Source of the DNA: Dryocosmus kuriphilus | Lineage: Eukaryota > Arthropoda > Insecta > Hymenoptera > Cynipidae | Length of the DNA: 64,000 bases | Assembly (NCBI GenBank): GCA_038277395.1 | Contig: CM076196.1 | Location: forward strand, 79,664,286-79,728,285 | Direction of reading: 5' to 3' | Shown: positions 1 to 12,112 of the stretch, piece by piece | Position numbering within the stretch: the stretch's first letter is position 1 | How the letters are laid out: each line of letters opens with the position of its first letter | Position numbers and translations under genes: made by a program | Notes under the pieces: model-generated | Databases searched by the model: none | The model's input: only the letters and a program-made list of their open reading frames with translations | What the model was told of the DNA's origin: nothing

Positions 1-168
1 CTCGGCGATGACCCGAGAATGTCTTCATCTTCATGTCTTTTATGGAATACACCAACTTCTCGAAATCCAGAAACATCAGTGTTGAGAAATGATTTATTGA
101 ATGAGAAAGGTAGTGAGAAATTGATCAGGAAGTTTATTAAGGGAATGAGGCTAGATCTGTATTCCTGA
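1..168 (+). CDS. possible 3' end of a coding exon entering from the left edge
   Basis: Frame 1 is open from the first base to a TGA at 166-168, giving 55 codons of varied, non-repetitive composition (Ser-rich start, then a charged stretch with RNDLLNEKGSEKL). It could be the end of a + strand gene that begins outside the window. An open frame this short is not significant alone, no splice acceptor can be judged, and I do not recognise the family. Weak call. Confidence 0.25.
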   Translation, partial: LGDDPRMSSSSCLLWNTPTSRNPETSVLRNDLLNEKGSEKLIRKFIKGMRLDLYS

Positions 169-649
169 AAAGCAGATTTGTATAGAAGCATGATTTTGAT
201 TTCAGGATTACTTATCATTCAGAAAGGAAATTTAGACAGTAAAGGGGTAATTGATAAGTTAAAAGAGAGTGAGCGGAGAGGCTGTATTTATTAATAATGT
301 GTATATTATTATTTTTGTACACAGTAAAAAGTATGTAACTTTGTAATATTTTAATGGTATGTAGGCTGGATAAGTTCCGCATGTGCTTGACTTTAAAAAA
401 TTAGATTATACTGGAGATCGAGGTTAAACTGTTAATCAGTAGGCTGACAACTAGACTCTGTTCTACTTCATGTTTCAATAGTTCAACGAGAGTTTAAATA
501 TAAATGAAATTTCACTGCACGACCTTTCATTAATTTAATAAACTTGTTATTTTATTAAATGCAAATGATTTGATCAAACATTAATTTATACTTTTTAAAG
601 ATGTTTCTTTCATTAACTTTATGGTGATGAATAATTTCCTTCAGAAATA
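169..649. other. AT-rich stretch without a recognisable gene
   Basis: AT-rich sequence with no ORF, RNA gene or repeat arm that I can recognise. It could be 3' UTR of the possible exon at 1-168. Confidence 0.4.
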
Positions 650-1286
650 TTAACAAAAAAAACTGCCCGCTTTTGTGATTTTCTAAATTTTCACAATGCA
701 GGATTTCGATTCTTAAAAGTAAAACGATGAGTCTTATTAATAAATTTTGTAGCTCTTTCCAAGGTGAACAATTCTGCTTGTTAATATTTTCTCATATCTT
801 GCATAGTTTTGCTGAAAAGTGGTTTTCTTTATATTTCATAACATACTTCACGAATAACTCAAAACCTACGCGTCTGTTAAAAAAAAATGAAAGGGAGCAC
901 ATTTTTAGATCTTTTTAAGGTGAACAACTTTGATTATTATCATTTTTTTTTTCGTATCATGTATAGTTTGGCGGGAAATTTGAATTTTTTATTTTTAATC
1001 ACGTTTTCTCGATTAAAACAAAAAACGTGCATTTGATCAAAAAATGGTCAATACAAAATTTGTAGAACATTTTGAGCTGAACAACTTTGTTTATTATCAT
1101 TTTTTCGTATTTTGAATATTTTGTCAAGAAACCAGTTTTTTATTTTTAATAACGTTTTCTCGATTAAAACAAAAACCGTGAATTTTATCGAAAAATGGTT
1201 AAAACAAAATTTGTAGATTTTTTTAAGATGAACAATTTTACTTTCCGCTATTTTTTTCGTATCTCGCATAGTTTAGCCGGAAAACT
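650..1286 (+). repeat. partial arm of the foldback repeat family
   Basis: This stretch is an inverted copy of 1620-2230. It is built of degenerate units of about 150 bp that each carry phrases such as 'cgaaaaatggttaaaacaaa', 'tttgtagatctttttgag', 'gtttattatcattttttcgt' and 'aaaacaaaaaccgtgcattt'. The 63-codon ORF at 727 is a chance reading of the arm: its near-identical counterpart occurs on the - strand at 1923-2174. It abuts the full copy that starts at 1287. Confidence 0.7.
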
Positions 1287-2847
1287 GATTTTTACATTCT
1301 CATCAGAGAAGGATTAGATTTATGTAAAATTTGACTTTCGCGGATTTCATGAAACCTCCACGTTTTGAGACCCCCTGAGTCAGAAAAAAACGGTTTTTAC
1401 GACCGTGTCTGTCTGTCTGTTGTCGTCGTTGTTCTCGTCGTTGTCGTCGTCGTCGTCTGTGGTCGCGATAACTTTCGAAGGACTAATCGGATTGGAGTGC
1501 GCTTTGGTACACTTCTTTAAGGGGTAAAAAGAAAGGACGAGTTCGTTAACCAGCCGTTTTTGAACAACGGTTATGGTTTTATCCATCAAAAACCGTTTTC
1601 ACAAAATCAAAAAATCCATATTCCGGCTAAACTGTGAGAGATGCAAAAAAATGTAAGAAAGTAAAATTGTTCAGCTCAAAAAAATCTACAAATTTTGTCT
1701 TAACCATTTTTTGATAAAATGAACGGTTTTTGTTTTAATCAAGAAAACGCTATTAAAATTTAAAAACTCTGGTTTCCCGCCAAAATATTCAAGATACAAA
1801 AAAATGGTAAAGAACAAAGTTGTTCAATTAAAAAATATCTATAAATTTTTTGTTTTAACCATTTTTTTTTAAATGCACGGTTTTTGTTTTAATCGATAAA
1901 ACGTTATTAAAAATAAAAATTTTCAAATTTCCCGCCAAACTATGCAAGATACGGAAAAATGATAAGAAATAAAGTTGTTCGCCTTAAGAAGATCTAAAAA
2001 TTTTCTCTCTATCGTTTTTTTGAGCAGACGCGTAGTTTTTGAGTTATTCGTGAAATATGTTATGAAGTATAAAGAAAACCACTTTTCAGCAAAACTTTGC
2101 AAGATATGAGAAAATATTAAAAAGCAGAATTGTTCACCTTGGAAAGAGCTACAAAATTTATTTATAAGACTCATCGTTTTACTTTTAAGAATCGAAATCC
2201 TGTATTGTGAAAATTTGGAAAATCACAAAAAAACTTTACCAATCTACAATGTGTTTTAAAAAAATGTAATTATCGAGCGCAAAGCGCGAGTGTCATGATG
2301 AGAATGTATTCCTTAAGGGCGATAGAGCCTTAAGTAAAATAGTTCCTTTTGGAATTTTTAATGTAAAGGTTTATAGGATCCATAAATACCGAGCGCGTAG
2401 CGCGAGGTGAATAATTTATCGAGCGCGAAGCGCGAGTGCGAACAGACGCGCGCCGTAGGCGCGCTCATACTTCGCGCGAAGCACGCGATGAGAATGTGCC
2501 CGCGAAGCGGGCAGATTTTTTGATTTTGTGAAAACCGTTTTTGATGGATAAAACCATAACCACTGGTCAAAAACCGCTGGTTAACGAACTCGTCCTTTCT
2601 TTTTGCACCCTGAAGAAATGTGCCACAGCACAATCCATCCAATTAGTCCTTCGTAAGTTATCACGACCACAGACGACAACGACAACGACTACAACGACAA
2701 CAACAGATAGACACCGCCGTAAAAACCATTTTTTCTGACTCAGGGGGTCTCAGAACGTGGAGATTTGAAGAAAACTGGGGGGGGGGGGGGGGGGGGGGGG
2801 TCCAAATTTTACATAAATCTAATACCTTCTCTGATGAGAATGTAAAA
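1287..2847. repeat. foldback repeat family, copy A
   Basis: The ends are inverted copies of a 330-bp module (1287-1617 and 2514-2847) that finish in TTTTTACATTCTCATC. Each end module holds a GAC/GTC-rich trinucleotide tract and the phrase 'aaaaccgtttttgatgga'. Inside lie an arm of degenerate ~150-bp units (1620-2230) and a G+C-rich block (2270-2510) of mirror-type motifs such as gagcgcgaagcgcgag. The 11-mer gatgagaatgt or its complement occurs at 1294, 2297, 2487 and 2833. No transposase is seen. It resembles a non-autonomous DNA transposon with very long terminal inverted repeats, and I cannot name the family. Confidence 0.75.
2777..2800 (+). repeat. 24-base G run inside the end module
   Basis: An uninterrupted run of 24 G replaces the usual 'catgaaatccgcgaaagt' segment of the end module. 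The copy at 58370-58617 has a 12-G run at the same place, so the variant is shared by at least two copies. Confidence 0.9.
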
Positions 2848-3024
2848 AGTATATCTAATACAATTATGTTATTTGAAATCCTTTATCAAGAAAAGAAGAA
2901 TTTATTTTAAAAATGTAATAAATCAGTTTTTTAGTGAAATGGCTTAATGTCTTTTAACCTGAAATTATTTTTTTATCTTTCTCAAACTCGGATAATTTTT
3001 CATAGAAATACATTCATCAAGAAT

Positions 3025-3337
3025 AGGGTTGCTACAAAATCCCAATTTCAAAATTCCCAGACATCCTTGACTTCTCTGGAAGTTATAAATTTTTCCTTCT
3101 GGTATAAAAACTACCTTATACTTAGGAGTTCCATAATTTTAATGAAAAAAAATGTTAATTTATACATTTTTCCTTAACACTTTTAGTGACAACAGTTATA
3201 CCGAGAGTTATACAGACTTTTGTAAACTTCAACTTCAGTTTATCAAAAATTCCTTGACTTTTTGAGGTTTACCCTGACATTCCCTGACCATTATAAAATA
3301 AATTGACTTTCCAAAATTTAAGTCCTGCAGCAACCCT
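3025..3337. mobile_element. short MITE with AGGGTTGC ends
   Basis: The 313-bp segment starts with agggttgctacaaaatccc and ends with the inverted form (ctgcagcaaccct). A related non-coding sequence, with phrases such as 'ttccaatttcaaaattccc' and 'cctgacattccctgacc', lies at about 31100-31290 in the HEM intron. AGGGTTGC-type ends suggest a hAT-like MITE. I did not find a clear 8-bp target duplication. Confidence 0.5.
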
Positions 3338-6300
3338 GAAAAAGCACATTTTAAAACACTCGCTGCTGAATGTTAAATAAACAATTTTTCTATATTAATA
3401 ATAATGTATTAAAATATGAAATTGATTTTAAATCAACAAATCCTTTCAAGAATACATCTGAAGTTGTGTAAATGTCAATCATCCGAATAGAACACTGTCC
3501 AATTAATAGGTTTTAAGTTAAAAATTAATTTGTCTCTTCAATAGCCATAGCCAATAGCCAGAAATTAATTTCTTTTTCTCCTGTGAAAAAAAACACGGTA
3601 TGTTAAAATGATCACTAAGGCACAGAAAGGCACACAGGCAAAAAATTAGAATCCAGCTTAAGTGACCCAATTTTTCATTGAATAATAAAAGACAGATTTA
3701 GCGCCTATGAACTTCTAATTTACGTCTTTCCAGTTTGCACTAAAGATTTATGCACAGGACAGTTGTCACTTTTGGTATATTTACCGGTCGGGTGTAAATG
3801 AAGGCTCGATATGGCTGGATTGATGGAAAGTTCCGGTTAGTCACGTTAGCTAATGACGCATGCGGCAACTTAGCGATAAAGAATAGCTCACCTCTTTCCT
3901 AAATTTTACTTCAAGCTAGAGAATGAAAATGGGAATTTAAACAAAAAACATATAAAGTCCATTAACAAAAGGAATGACTATAAATACCCTGTCCTATCAA
4001 TAAGAAAGGCAAACCCATTCAGACTTAGATTTCCATAAAAGGAAAGAAAGTTAAAACAAACGGAATGCAGTCTATCTGTTCCTGATTTTTTTCTTCCTTC
4101 ATTAATCGCGCACGCTTGTGAAAGGAGAAATCTGCAAGAGTCTTAGATAATTAAGACAGACGGGAATTAGCGATTGTAGTCAATGGGCATAGCATTCTGC
4201 CACGCTAGGTATATATTCTTGATTACAAACTGTGCAAGGTCGTCGACTTTGTGATTAATCGAGATGAGCTATCGGTGTCTCGCTTATTTTGCACAGGAGA
4301 GAGTCGAAAATATTCATTTTCAGGCACACGTGTGCAAAATTCGAAAGTGCCCGCGATATGGTATATTGGTGGATTACGCATTCGGTCAGCAAGAGAACCA
4401 TAAATGGAATATCGAAAATCAAACGGAAAACGGGATTTCGTAACTCAACTCTTTGACGCGGCATGGATTGGAGTCAGCGTTTAAATTTTATTTCATTGAC
4501 AAGATTGCATGAAATGGTAAGAAATTTTATACAATCCGAACTCAATGTAAGCAAAACAATCTAATTCTTAAACCAAATTACGGGATTTTTGCATAAAATA
4601 TTCCAGTGAATTAAAACGCAAAATGCAAAGAACACAAAGTATTAAAAAAATGTAAAAGTTCAGTCAAAAATTGATGATCCCTAGTGCTTCGACAAATTAA
4701 CTTTTTTAATTACAAAAGCATTACGTGACAATAGTGTTACTCGTCAAGGTCAGCCAAACAAGGCGAAACACATTACAGGAAGTGTCTTGTGTCATCTTGG
4801 AAGCTATTTTCAAACACTCCTCGCTTTTTATAAAAACATCCAGGTGTTACTTTGAAATTATTATCATAAACTTACTTTCAGTAACTGACACTTGCCATGT
4901 ATCGATCCTAAGTAGAACGATAGCTACGAAACATTGAAGGAGCTCTGGATTTCGTAAAATGGAAGTGAATCCGGAATAAAAAACAAATAATTGTAGTATT
5001 TCTGCATTGATATAAAAACTTGGAGTTTAAAAGTGATTTTACCTCTTACAAAAAATGATAAAAGATAATTACGTGAGTTTATGGTCTTCAAAGTGCTTGT
5101 TGAAATATGTCATAAGAAAAAGAATTTATGAATAATGTTGACAAATTTCTGGCTGTCAAAACTTAATAAAGCCATATTACTGTCTGATACATTTCGTGAT
5201 CACTCTCGACACTGTTAATCAAGAATCACGATAGATGAAATATTAAGAATGGAGACAATCAAAAAGCCATCAAGCCTGAAGATGGCACACGAAAGAGCCG
5301 AAAGGATAAGGTTGAAAGATAATTAGATTTTAAGTCACTTTTTACCAATGCTATTTTTAACTTGCATAATATGAGCCGCACTGAACATGGTCTGGTTCTT
5401 AATTTTCTTATAGCACCCAAAATTGAATTCCCAATTACTCATTTTTGTCTCCAATATACATCAAAGAAGATAAACTTGAGACTTTTTAAAGACTGCTAAA
5501 AATATTAATGATGAGTTTTCTTGTACCCTCTTGTTGGCATGTGATTATATAACGGTTTATAGAAATAATTAGCGTAACATGTGTTCGCGAATATAACATA
5601 ATTACACTGAAGGTTCAGTTGATGCGCCGCAAGATGCGGGTGTGGCACGCGAGCGAAAGGTTTAAAAAAGAATAATGGATACAATTACAATTATCTTGAT
5701 TCGGCGATAATTGGAAGCCATAACTGTAAATTTCATTTAAATAATACTTCACACCATAACGATGCTACGTACAACTATCAAAGAACAAAGAAACTTTATG
5801 TTTCGAAGAAACAAAATTTTTGCTATAATATAATTTAAATAAACGAATTTGATCTCAATTTTCTTACAATCTGATATTTGAGAATACGTTTTTTTTTTCT
5901 CTGAAAGGATCGTTTTCTTGTGCTTCATGATTCCGTGACGGCCATCGTAATTTTAGATACGTCTAGTGTCTCCAGTAAATAAATATAGACAGAGGTATCA
6001 CTTCCAAATGCAGAATTCGCAGCTAATTTTCCAGAAGTGTCAGTTGCGACAGTGGAAGAAAGATCAACACGTTACGCAATTTCTATGAACGCTGAACACG
6101 AATCTTCACCTTAAAAGCCGGCAGTTGAATAGGAGTCGACATTTTGCACGCGGCCTAGCTTCAATCAAGCAACAAAAGGTCTCAGAATGATTTACAAGGC
6201 CAAATGAAGCAAAATTCATACTCAGGTGTTAAAACAAAGTTGTGACATAAGAACGGAAAAGTCGAACGTATCTGAGATTGTTAGGAAAATGAACACAAAA

Positions 6301-8436
6301 TGAAAATTATTTGCAGGTGTCAATGAGAAAAGTCTTCCAGAATCTCTAACCAAACATCGGCGTAAAAAGACAAATATCAACGATTAAATACATCGATAAA
6401 TGAAAAAATAATACTAAAAAATGATTTAAGATGCTACAAATTTCATTTGAAATTTAAAATTAAAGGGTCTATAAGCATACCGGAACTGCACTTCCGCAGA
6501 CTTAGAGTATATACCGGTGGAACGGCCTCTATTATCCCAATGTATCAGGCTGTGACCACTGAGTTTAAGGTTATGGTTATACATACTACGTTCTTACTTC
6601 GCATTCGACAAACCGCATTTGTTGTCCGTAACGCATAAAATATTGTTTTATAACAAATTTCAGTTCCCTTAAGACTAGCCGTCACATTCTTCTTTACGAC
6701 TGCATCAACAAGTCACAATTGCGTAAAAAAAACTTCAGATCCGATCTAAAACCATCCAAAAGAACGACTAATATTTAAAAATAAAGTCAAGGTCAAGTGC
6801 TTCACATAATATCGATACTATCTTTAACAATGTGCCGAAAATAATCGATAAATACTGCTTAAGGCAAATATAATATAAAAAGATTGGGTCCACTAAAAGT
6901 ACCTTCAAAAATATACTTTACATTCCCAAATCTTTTAAACATCTAAACTGTACTCTTCTTCTAGAAAAGAATGCTCTAACAACCGATTTTTATTTTTAAT
7001 CGAGTTACTGATCGAATACTTTTTCACTCATTCATGAAAAGATGATTAGTTTCGTCTCAAGAAAACTCATATTGAAACCAAACTTTCTGTGATGTCTCTG
7101 TTCTGAATTTTCCAAGTGTAAAAGAAGATAAAAAGTAAAAGTGGTATCGAACGAGATCCCACACACGGAGGTCGCTGTATAATCTCGTACACGGATAGCC
7201 AACAACTGACATCGTTTAAGTCCTGCCAGTTTCTCGTTCACCAGTAACTTGCGAGTTATAAATTGCAGTATCAAGTTAAGTTAAACAATCAAATAATTTT
7301 GCAAGCTAAATCTGCAGAAGCGAAGTAACAAAATTATTTTTCGAATACTAATTATTACTTTCAAACAAAAAACACTAAAAAACTAGTCTCGTAAAGAAAA
7401 CATTTCAAAGTTAATCTACACTGCTACGACTGCTATCTTTTAATTAATTAGAACAAAAATGATTCCCTTAAAATATATTTTAATATTCTGGATGCTTCAT
7501 CCTCTACGTCATGACTGATGAGTATCTCGTTAAGAGGATTTAGATTGCGATTAATGCATCCTGGTTATGCTAACGGGATATTGCACTTCAGATCTCAAGG
7601 AATTAAAAAAGCTGAATAATAATAAATGCGCGTAACTAATATTATTACAACCTATCTTTTCACCTCGTAATCTGACGACGAAGGTATCTGCCATGCCAGA
7701 ACTGCTAACATTAATATAGTGTCTTTATTAATTAACTGAATAATTAAATACTCAAAGAACTAAGGTATTACTAATTTTTTAAAAATATTAATCACACAAA
7801 CAGTATTTTTTTGAAATTGTATTAAATTTTCTAAACTGTCCACTGCTAGACTTAAGTCAGTTAATCGCTTGCTGGACAATATTTTACATTTACTTGAAAG
7901 TTGAATGAACGACCCTGTATAAGGTAAGAAGCTAACAACCGAAATTGGAACGAATCTCGCTCAAATAATGACTCACCGAACTTATCCATAAACCGAATCT
8001 ACATAACCACTCGCCCTGAGACAAACGACACCAATTTAAATTGCAATAACAAGAAAAATAAAAACCTGATCTATCAAAATGATCGGATGCAAATAACGCG
8101 TAAAAGCAACATCAATCTCTGTCCACTTTCGCGATTAAAACGACGAAAAACACCTCAAATTTGTCTTCAGAGACACAGCTTAATTTTGATCAAATTGCTT
8201 TTATTTATGTACCCAATTTCCTTTTACTTATTTATCAGGGATATTTTTCAGTTCAAGAAAATTAAATTTAATCAATATTATTAATGGTTTTAATTCTTCG
8301 CTCAAAGCGAGTTCACTTAGGAAAATTCTACTTGAAAAAAGTTCACAATTGAGGCGCCGAATGCAAAAAGGGGATACAGAATTTTTGGCTCGAGCGCAGA
8401 TGAACCATGATAAGACAAAAATGAGAATTTTCTCAT
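3338..8436. other. 5.1 kb of unassigned AT-rich sequence
   Basis: No gene, RNA or mobile-element structure is supportable here. The longest ORFs (4255-4464 minus, 4725-4937 plus, 7032-7274 minus, 8087-8284 plus) are 65-80 codons, of low-complexity composition, and lack convincing splice context. It may be intronic or intergenic sequence of a gene lying outside the window. Confidence 0.5.
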
Positions 8437-10385
8437 TTTTACATTCTCATCAGAGAAGGTATTAGATTTATGTAAAATTTGACTTTCGCGGATTTCATGA
8501 AATCTCCACGTTTTGAGACCTCCTGAATCCGAAAAAACGGTTTTTACGACGGTGTCTGTTGTCGTCGTCGTCGGCGTCTTTGTCGTTGGAGTCTGTTCCC
8601 ACGATAACTTTCGAAGGACTAATCGGATTGGATTGCGCTTTGGTACACTGGTACACTTCTTTAAGGAGTAAGAAGAAAGGACGAGTTCGTTAATCAGCGG
8701 TTTTTGACCAACAGTTATGGTTTTATTCATCCAAAACGGTTTTCACAAAATCAAAAAATCTTAACCCTTTTTTGATAAAAAGAACGGCTTTTATTTTAAT
8801 CAAGAAAACGCTATTAAAATTAAAAAATTCTGGTTTCCCGCCAAAATATTCCAGATACAAAAAAATGGTAAAGAACAAAGTTGTTCAATTCAAAAAGATC
8901 TACAAATTTTCTTCTAACCATTTTTTGATAAAATGCACGGTTTTTGTTTTAATCGATAAAACGTTATTAAAAATCAAAAATTGCAAATTTTCCGCCAAAT
9001 TATGGAAGATACGGAAAAATAATAATAAACAAAATTGTTCGCCTCAAAAAGTTCTACAAATTAGCTTTCTATCATTTCTTTGATCAGATGCGTAGTTTTT
9101 GAGTTATTCGTGAAATATTGTATGAAGTATAAAGCAAACCACTTTTCAGCAGAACTGTGCAAGATATGAGAAAATATTAACAAGCAGAATTGTTCACCTT
9201 GGAAAGAGCTACAAAATTTATTCGTTAAGACTCATCGTTTTACTTTTAAGAATCGAAATCCTCTATTGTGAAAATTTGGAAAATCACTAAAAAACTTTAC
9301 CAATCTACAATGCGTTTTAAAAAATGTAATTATCGAGCGCGAAGCGCGAGTGTCATGATGAGAATGTATTCTTTAAGGGCGATAGAGCCTTAAGTAAAAT
9401 AATTTCTTTTGGAATTTTTAATTTAAAGGTTTATACCATCCAGAAACACCGAGCGCGTAGCGCGAGGTGAATAATCTATCGAGCGCGAAGCGCGAGTCAA
9501 ATTTCGAGCGCGAAGCGCGAGTGCCAACAGACGCGCGCCCTAGGTGCGCTCATACTTCGCGCGAAGCGCGGCGCGCGATGAGAATGTGCCCGCGAAGCGG
9601 GCAGATTTTTTGATTAAAAGAACGGTATTATACGTTTAATGAAGAAAGTATGGGTTGTATCAAAAAATGGTTTCAAGGGAATTTGTAGGTCCTTGGAAGG
9701 TGAATAATTCTGCTTCTTGATATTTTCACGTATCTCGCATACTTTTGCGGAAAAGTAGATTTTTTTATACGAATTAACATATTTCACGAATAACTCAAAA
9801 ACTACGCGTCTGATCAAGAAAATGATAGAAAGCAAATTTGTAGACCTTTTTGAGGCGAACAACTTTGTTTATTATTATTTTTCCGTATCTTGCATAGTTT
9901 AGCGGGAAATTTGAAAACCTTGATTTTTAATAACGTTTTCTTGATTAAAACAAAAACCGTTCATTTTATCAAAAAACGGTTAAGGCAAAGGTTGTAGATC
10001 TTTTTGAGCTGAACAATTTTACTTCCTTACATTTTTTTTGTATCTCTCATAGTTTAGCCGGAAAATGGATTTTTTGATTTTGTGAAAACCGTTTTTGATG
10101 GATGAAACCATAACCGTTGGTCAAAAGTGGCCGGTTAACGAACTCGTCCTTACTTTTTACACTTTAAAGAAGTGTGCCAAAGCGCAATCCAATCCGATTA
10201 GTCCTTCGAAAGTTATCGTGTCCACAGACTACGACGACAACGACGACAACAACGACAGACAGACACCAACGTAAAACCTGTTTTTTCGGGTTCAGGGGGT
10301 CATGAAACGTCGAGATTTCATGAAATCCGCGAAAGTCAGTTTTCACATAAAACTAATACCTTCTCATTGAGATGAGAATGTAAAA
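8437..10385. repeat. foldback repeat family, copy B (best full copy)
   Basis: The most complete copy, about 1.95 kb. Order: end module inverted (8437-8760), arm of degenerate ~150-bp units (8770-9300), G+C-rich mirror-repeat centre (9330-9610), opposite arm (9614-10075), end module (10076-10385). The two ~800-bp halves are inverted copies of one another, so a single strand could fold on itself. The 11-mer acattctcatc/gatgagaatgt occurs at 8441, 9357, 9577 and 10371. ORFs such as 8317-8730 (minus) read through the trinucleotide tract and are not supported as genes. Confidence 0.8.
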
Positions 10386-10885
10386 AACTTCAAACCTGCA
10401 AAATGCAAGCTCAATAATGCTTATTAGAGACGCTTGAATTTTTGAAGTCGGTTTACATAATAATTTCTTGATAAATACACTTGCCAAGTTACATGTCCTA
10501 ATACATTTTGTTTTCATTTAACCCGAAGATCAACCACATTCCCTCAAGGTTGAAATCTCTGCGTTATCTGATTGCTAAATAAAAAGAACACCAGTTCTAT
10601 CAAAACATCCGTAAATATTTGAGGCTGTTTTACTAGTAAAAAGGCCAAGCCTGTTGAAACAGGCCGACGCAACAGGTAGTGAGGAATTAGTGCAGGGAAT
10701 TTACCTCACAGGTTATGGAGTAATCGACCGGATATAAAAAGTGAGAAAGATGGCGATCGCCATCGCCATGCCCATAAATTTGTCATTAATCTACTTCCTC
10801 CTGTGAGGACTTGCGATGCCTGGCAAATCAGACCAGCTGGCACATTGTTAGCTATACATATATCACTCCTCTCGAGAATGCACTC
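10386..10885. other. upstream region of a TATA promoter
   Basis: No gene. The region becomes less AT-rich toward the TATA box at 10886 and contains an overlapping palindromic stretch at about 10750 (ggcgatcgcc). This is compatible with a promoter-proximal region. Confidence 0.35.
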
Positions 10886-10893
10886 TATATAAG
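10886..10893 (+). promoter_or_regulatory. TATA box of a + strand promoter
   Basis: TATATAAG is followed about 30 bp on by a candidate initiator (aatcaag near 10918). An ATG lies at 10997, followed after 14 coding bases by a splice donor (caa|gtatgt). The spacing fits an insect TATA promoter. No transcript evidence is available. Confidence 0.45.
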
Positions 10894-10996
10894 AGGGCTG
10901 AGGATCTCTCTGGAATCAAGAAACGTCGTCGAGACTGCCAGCTGAAGGCGATTCTAACCTCAGAGATGTCGTAAATAATCGTTACAAACGCTAACA

Positions 10997-11304
10997 ATGC
11001 TTCTAACCAAGTATGTATTCTTCATCGTTCCTCGATTAGCAGACAACCAAGTATTGATGAAGCAAAAAAGAAGAGTGACCTCTTAGAAATTCAGAATATC
11101 TTTATTTGCTTCCTTATTTCAGGAATTTAAAACAAACTCTTGTCGTGAAACAATATGTATTCTATACTGCACATTATTATTAAATATTATCAAAACTATT
11201 TCCCAGTCATTCAAATCCAAATGCTTCTTGTCAGACAAATATTAATTTCGATTCTTAGCCTCTTATGTTATACAGGGTCATCCATTCAATTTTGCGCTTG
11301 TTAG
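10997..11304 (+). CDS. possible short two-exon start of a secreted-protein gene
   Basis: Exon 1 would be 10997-11010 (ATG plus 11 bases, starting M-L-L-T), ending at a good donor gtatgt. A phase-compatible acceptor (ttcttgtcag) allows exon 2 from 11235. The joined reading gives a hydrophobic, signal-peptide-like start of about 20 residues, then stops at 11302-11304. Insect cuticle and secreted-protein genes often have a TATA box and an intron after the first few codons, which is why I list it. The early stop means that the second exon is wrong, that the gene is truncated by the repeat beginning near here, or that the true exon lies elsewhere. Confidence 0.25.
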
Positions 11305-11337
11305 ACGCAACCGAAAGCACGAAACTCCCAAACTAGT

Positions 11338-12112
11338 CCGATCCGGGTATCGTGGGTCGTTGGAGACCCGAGCCATTTTTTTTCTGTCTCATTTTTCAGA
11401 ATGAAAGTAGGAAAGAAATACCTATCCCATCAATAAAAAACAAATTAGAAGACTCATGACCCTATGCACTAAGCCATGTTCCCTTAATATCCATCTGATC
11501 TAAGTAAAGTGCGTGTCCGGGTCGCCAGCGACCCACGATAACTTTAACTGTGGTATGAAATCGTTTGATTTTTCCTGCTGTGAAGATTGTTTATGGTGAT
11601 AGCATGCTATAATTTAAAACATGGGTATATTTTCTATCTTTTGTAACCTTTTTGATAATTTTTTAATTAATATAAAATATGAAAACATAAAAAGACATTG
11701 AATTATTTTTTGAACTTTCAAATTTCCTCTTTCGAAAAATGCACTACTTGGCACCACAAACTTAAACATTTCTTTTGTTTTCATCGATTTCGTGACTTTT
11801 TCCATAAAAATACCGTTCTTAAACTTTATTATGCAATTTCAATTTTTCAAATATCTCAATTTGTTCAAAGGTTATGAATTTTTTAATCAATGCCTGCATT
11901 TTTGGGAGGTGCGTTTATGACAAAAAATAAAATATTTGTTTAAATTTTTTGCGATCTTAATGGCGTGCTCTTAAAGTAGAAGTATTAAAGAGTGCTCAAG
12001 AATTTTATCAGATTTTTTCATTGCAAATTACGTGCTTTTATATGCCTCGGGTCTTCAGCGACCCACGATACACTAATGTGGTGCCGAAAAAAGCGATACC
12101 CTGATCGGGCTA
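11338..12112. mobile_element. foldback element with GGGTC hairpin ends
   Basis: The left end (11338-11374) and the right end (12044-12112) are inverted versions of each other around tatcgtgggtcg and cgggtct. A third related hairpin (gggtcgccagcgaccc) lies at about 11518-11533. No ORF is seen inside. It is probably a non-autonomous DNA element; exact boundaries and target duplication are not resolved. Confidence 0.45.

Noticed and set aside
727..918. 63-codon ORF (MSLINKF...) repeated on the minus strand at 1923-2174
   Set aside because: It is a reading of the foldback arm; copies elsewhere in the family break the frame, so it is not a conserved gene.
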